Of a stretch of 20,525 nucleotides of DNA, positions 17,531-20,525 are shown piece by piece. Position 1 is the stretch's first letter; each line of letters starts with the position of its first letter. A program made the translations under genes and the position numbers. Below the pieces are notes generated by a model that had not been told where the DNA came from, did not search any database, and worked only from the letters and a program-made list of their open reading frames with translations. Source of the DNA: CBDCKR01 sp964572045 (lineage in GTDB: Bacteria > Gemmatimonadota > Gemmatimonadetes > Longimicrobiales > Gaopeijiaceae); assembly GCA_964572045.1 (NCBI GenBank), contig CAZNEI010000043.1, positions 1-20,525 on the forward strand, in the 5' to 3' direction.

Positions 17531-17549
17531 CGGAGGAGCGGCTCCTTCG
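17531..17549 (+). promoter_or_regulatory. Hairpin holding a Shine-Dalgarno-like sequence upstream of the CopD-like gene
   Basis: CGGAGGAG (17531-17538) pairs with CTCCTTCG (17542-17549), eight pairs including one G-T, around a CGG loop. The 5' arm contains GGAGGAG, the only good ribosome-binding sequence near the GTG at 17557, but it lies 18 bases from it. It may be regulatory or coincidental. Confidence 0.3.
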
Positions 17550-17556
17550 GCGCATC

Positions 17557-18051
17557 GTGAGGTCTCTCTACTACCTGAGCCTGTGGCTGCACGTTCTTGC
17601 CGCCCTCTTTTGGCTCGGCGGCATGTGGTTCATCGCACTGGTGGGAGCTCCGGTCTTGCGTGGCCTGAAATCTGCCGAACTTCGAGCGGACATCTTCCGG
17701 CTGTTGGGCGAGCACTTCCGACGGCTCGGGTGGGCGGCTGTCGGCGTCCTTGTGGCGACGGGAGTCCTGAATCTCTCCATCAGGGGGCTCTTGGACCCGG
17801 AGATCCTGACCTCCGGTGCCTTTTGGCGGAGCCGGCTCGGCCAGGCCCTGGGCTGGAAACTGGCGGGGGTGGCGGCGATGATTGCGGCGAGCATCGTCCA
17901 CGACTTCTATCTTGGTCCTGCAGCCTCCCGTCTCGAGCCCGGATCGCGGGCTCAGATCGCGGCGCGGAGGAGGGCGGCCTGGGTCGCCCGAGCCAACGCA
18001 CTACTCGGACTCGGTGTCGTCTACGCTGCTCTTGTCCTCGCTCGGGGTTAG
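17557..18051 (+). CDS. CopD-like integral membrane protein
   Basis: A 164-residue protein with four predicted helices. The first, YLSLWLHVLAALFWLGGMWF, carries the LHxxAxxFWxGG pattern seen in CopD-domain and related membrane proteins. After it come a charged loop with RRLGWAAVGVLVATGVLNL, then GWKLAGVAAMIAASIVHDF and a final helix ALLGLGVVYAALVLA. CopD-domain proteins are tied to copper handling or haem-related membrane functions, but no His/Met-rich copper site stands out here, so the role is open. The start is GTG with no well-spaced ribosome site. The downstream 292 bases hold short GC hairpins (for example 18138-18150) and an inverted repeat CGTGCC/GGCACG at 18180-18209, but no gene. Confidence 0.72.
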   Translation: MRSLYYLSLWLHVLAALFWLGGMWFIALVGAPVLRGLKSAELRADIFRLLGEHFRRLGWAAVGVLVATGVLNLSIRGLLDPEILTSGAFWRSRLGQALGWKLAGVAAMIAASIVHDFYLGPAASRLEPGSRAQIAARRRAAWVARANALLGLGVVYAALVLARG

Positions 18052-18343
18052 CGACGACCCTGCCCCACTGGGGTCCCTCGAGAAACGGTCCCTGGGCGCC
18101 CAATCGGAGCACATGGGTTCAGACGGGGCTCAGGGCCGCCCCTTCGGGGCTCGTCGGGTCTCTCGTGTCCGCACAAGAGCGTGCCGTCTCGTAGGCGGCG
18201 TCTGGCACGTACGCCTCCGCCGATGGACTTTGCTCGGAGCGAACGGGGGTCCCGACGAGTCCGCCTTGGGTCCGCATAACTGAGGACTCCACAACGCGGC
18301 AGCTCTTCAAGGCCGCCGACCCGGAAGAGAATGAGAGGCGTGC

Positions 18344-19093
18344 GTGTCCGAGTACTTCTCGACGTCCTACGACGGCGACCCGTTCCAGCTATTCGGCACT
18401 TCCCACCTCGTCGCGATCGGCGTCATTTTCGCGGCCGCTGCCGTGCTCATCGGGGCGGGGCGAGCCCGAGGCGCGGAGCGCGCTCGACGCTGGAGGCTCG
18501 CTCTCGCCCTCACCCTGCTGCTGAATGAGCTCGCCTGGCATCTCTGGAATCTCGGTACAGGATCGTGGGCGATCGAGCAGATGCTGCCACTCCACATGTG
18601 CAGCGCCATGGTATGGATCACCGGCTGGGCGCTCCTGCTCGAGCAGCGCAGGTTGTATCCGCTGCTCTACTTCTTCGGCGTAGCAGGCGCCTCTCAGGCG
18701 CTGATCACGCCGAGCTCGGGAGGCTACGGTTTTCCCCATTATCGCTTCGTTGAGACCATGCTCTCGCACGGCCTGCTCGTAACCGCGGGGCTCTGGGTCG
18801 TGTCGGTCGAACGCTGGCGACCGACACCTAGGTCTCTCGGAGCCGTCCTGGTCGGACTGAATGCCTACGCTCTCGTCATTCTCTGGGTCAACGCGCGGAT
18901 CGGGAGCAACTATCTCTACCTATCCGCAAAGCCCGAGAGCGCTTCCGTGATGGACTTCTTTCCCGAGTGGCCTTGGTATCTGCCCGTCCTGGAGGGCCTG
19001 GCCGTGGCCGTCTGCGGACTCCTGTACCTCCCATTCCGGCGTGGCAAAGGCCGCACGGTCAGCGCGTCGCTCGCGAGTGGAGCGCCCGAGTGA
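18344..19093 (+). CDS. TIGR02206/YwaF-family integral membrane protein
   Basis: A 249-residue protein with six or seven predicted helices. Hallmarks of the family are FQLFGTSHLVAIGVIF near the N-terminus, LLNELAWHLWNLGTG, the conserved LPLHMCSAMVW segment, GYGFPHYRFVETMLSHG, and NYLYLSAKPESASVMDFF before PEWPWYLPVLEGLA. Several conserved His (HMCS, PHYRF, LSHG) lie in or near membrane segments. The biochemical function of the family is not known to me. The start is GTG at 18344, with GAGAGG (18333-18338) five bases upstream. The following 234 bases carry no gene; a short GGGGC-TTT-GCCCC hairpin lies at 19101-19113. Confidence 0.85.
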   Translation: MSEYFSTSYDGDPFQLFGTSHLVAIGVIFAAAAVLIGAGRARGAERARRWRLALALTLLLNELAWHLWNLGTGSWAIEQMLPLHMCSAMVWITGWALLLEQRRLYPLLYFFGVAGASQALITPSSGGYGFPHYRFVETMLSHGLLVTAGLWVVSVERWRPTPRSLGAVLVGLNAYALVILWVNARIGSNYLYLSAKPESASVMDFFPEWPWYLPVLEGLAVAVCGLLYLPFRRGKGRTVSASLASGAPE

Positions 19094-19327
19094 GAGGGGC
19101 GGGGCTTTGCCCCCGGCTGCCGAAGGGAGGAGCTCCTGGATTGGAACAAGCATGGTGTCGACCCGCTGAAGCCTCGGAGCGACAGAGTGTCTCGGCTCCG
19201 GCAGGACACGGCCCCGGGGAAGTCCACCTAGACGCTTGGCGAAGAGGCCGAGTGACGAGACGCGATCGATCCGGTCCCCCGCCCCTTGGCGGAAGAGTCC
19301 CCTCCGTCGGCGTCGGACGTCGCCTCC

Positions 19328-20470
19328 CTAATAGACGCCGGGAAGAATCCGGTACTTCACCCTCTCCTGATACTCCGCCCATTTGTCGGGACCGTACTTC
19401 TCCGCACAGTACCTCTCATCAAACCGTTGACGGCACGTGAAGAGCGTCACGATGAATACGAAATAGGTCCAAGCCCATGGATTCGAGAAGTATCCAAATA
19501 CCAACGCGATCGAGAGAGCAAGAAAAACCTCGCCCATGTAGTTGAAATGGCGCGCAACACCCCCAGCCCGCTGCAAAGGACCTTGCGGTCACCCGCCTCG
19601 ATGTGTTCCGGTCAAACCAGCCCCAGGAACCTGTGATCTGGCCATCGCTTGAACGTGTATTCTCTGCAGATTAGCTCCACGAGAAATCTCCATCCGAACA
19701 GAAACAGGGTACCTGTTCCTATGAGCCAGACGTACGTCCATCCCTCCGTGAATCCCGGATTCGGATAGGCGGCCATTCCCCACAACGGAAGGATGAAGAG
19801 CCATCCATATACGATAAGACCACCCCAAAGCAAATTTGAAGCCCAGATCTTCATGGATCAGGTCGTATGTGTACAACTGCACGCGTTCAAAGACAAAGGA
19901 GTCCAACACGTAGAACGTGAAGAAATCCGCATACAAGAAGACTCCCGGATTGGAGTCTTCGCCAAAGAGTCCATAAGTGATACCAGGCTCCCGACAAGGC
20001 GTTGAGAGACAACATCGTTCCACCGACGACATACAGGTACATCTTCACATCAACCCGGCCATCGAAGAGCGACAACTCCTTGGCTCGTCCGGTCCACAGG
20101 GCCAGTCCCTGATTCCGAATCCTCCCTTGCGGCTGGCTGAACACGGCTATGACCGAGAGGATCGTCGCGAAGACCGTTCCGCCAAGCACGGCATGGACGG
20201 AGAGGACCGGTGGAACCAGTCACGGGGCATCCCGGTGAGCTCGAGCGCCCATACGATCAGCGCAATCGAGAAGACCAGGATGCCGTCTAGCCGATAGCTG
20301 GGCGGGTCACCGGTCTTTGGATCGATGACGTAGCCCGGCACCCGCCTTGCCAGCAGAACGAGTTGCGCTACAAGGAATACGGCGAAGACCGCAAGCGGGG
20401 TGAAGAACCCCAAGATGGCTTCTGTCCGAGAAAGCCCAAGAAGGTGGCCGATACGAAGCCATTCAATCAT
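19328..20470 (-). pseudogene. Broken ERG4/ERG24-type sterol reductase-family gene
   Basis: Five open pieces in shifting frames read as one ~380-residue multi-helix protein. It starts at ATG 20470 (GGAAG upstream) with MIEWLRIGHLLGLSRTEAIL and ends RVKYRILPGVY before TAG 19328. The C-terminal piece has RFDERYCAEKYGPDKWAEY, matching the D-x-x-x-C-x-x-KYG signature of the ERG4/ERG24 family, preceded by GVARHFNYMGE. An internal VQLYTYDLIHEDLGFKF is also family-like. Frame changes lie near 20200 (one base missing), 19970 (one extra), 19828 (one extra, beside AAA/CCCC) and 19570 (one missing, near CCCCC). There is also an in-frame TGA at 19614-19612 after FLGLV. Members reduce sterol or related double bonds. 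GC is visibly lower than elsewhere. Sequencing error is the main alternative to true decay. Confidence 0.75.
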
Positions 20471-20525
20471 GACTTACTTCCGGATCAGAGCTAAGTTATT
20501 CCCTTAAGACAGGTTCCAGGAGACG

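Noticed and set aside
19328..20470. Programmed frameshifting in the sterol-reductase-family gene
   Set aside because: Four shifts in both directions plus a stop, without a shared slippery motif, fit decay or sequencing error better.
1..20525. CRISPR arrays, tRNA genes, insertion sequences or phage genes
   Set aside because: I found no regularly spaced repeats, no recognisable tRNA fold, and no transposase, integrase or phage structural protein in any frame.

Overview
This is a GC-rich stretch of bacterial chromosome, about two thirds G+C by eye, that looks like ordinary housekeeping and accessory metabolism. I recognise no tRNA, rRNA, insertion sequence, integrase, phage gene or CRISPR array. 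The gene mix is a catalase-peroxidase, a TAXI-type TRAP transporter, an E1 2-oxoglutarate dehydrogenase, a very large CPBP membrane protease, a SoxCD pair, a TIGR02206 membrane protein and an ERG4/ERG24-type sterol reductase remnant. With the high GC, this suggests an aerobic, free-living Gram-negative, possibly Gemmatimonadota or a similar deep-branching phylum. That placement is a weak inference. A 10-base run of N inside katG shows that this is a draft or metagenome assembly, so frame disruptions need caution.

Layout. 1-1986 (+): katG without its first ~80 residues and interrupted by the N gap. 2428-2814 (+): a small DoxX-like membrane protein. 3128-9027 (-): a co-oriented block read as sucA, then a TAXI substrate-binding protein, then a fused 4TM/12TM TRAP permease. 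The last two overlap. 9028-9827: an 800-base divergent region with two strong GC hairpins and no convincing gene. 9828-13238 (+): a 1136-residue CPBP protease built as a tandem duplication, whose second half has lost all catalytic motifs. 13416-15268 (-): soxC and soxD with a 4-base GTGA overlap. 15666-16814 (+): an orphan LivK-type lipoprotein. 17096-18051 (+): a possible 23-residue mini-ORF coupled by ATGA to a small membrane protein, then a CopD-like membrane protein. 18344-19093 (+): a TIGR02206/YwaF-type membrane protein. 19328-20470 (-): a broken sterol-reductase-family gene with four frame changes and an in-frame stop, in visibly lower GC.

How the genes may work together. KatG removes peroxide in the cytoplasm. 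SucA decarboxylates 2-oxoglutarate in the TCA cycle, and the TRAP transporter beside it could import a related C5 acid such as 2-oxoglutarate or glutamate; that link is inference from position. SoxCD would oxidise protein-bound sulfane sulfur in the periplasm, but the partner soxXYZAB genes are not in the window. The points most worth a second look are the duplicated CPBP protease with an inactive half, the decayed sterol reductase, the SucA lacking the usual N-terminal segment, and the coupled mini-ORF near 17.1 kb.
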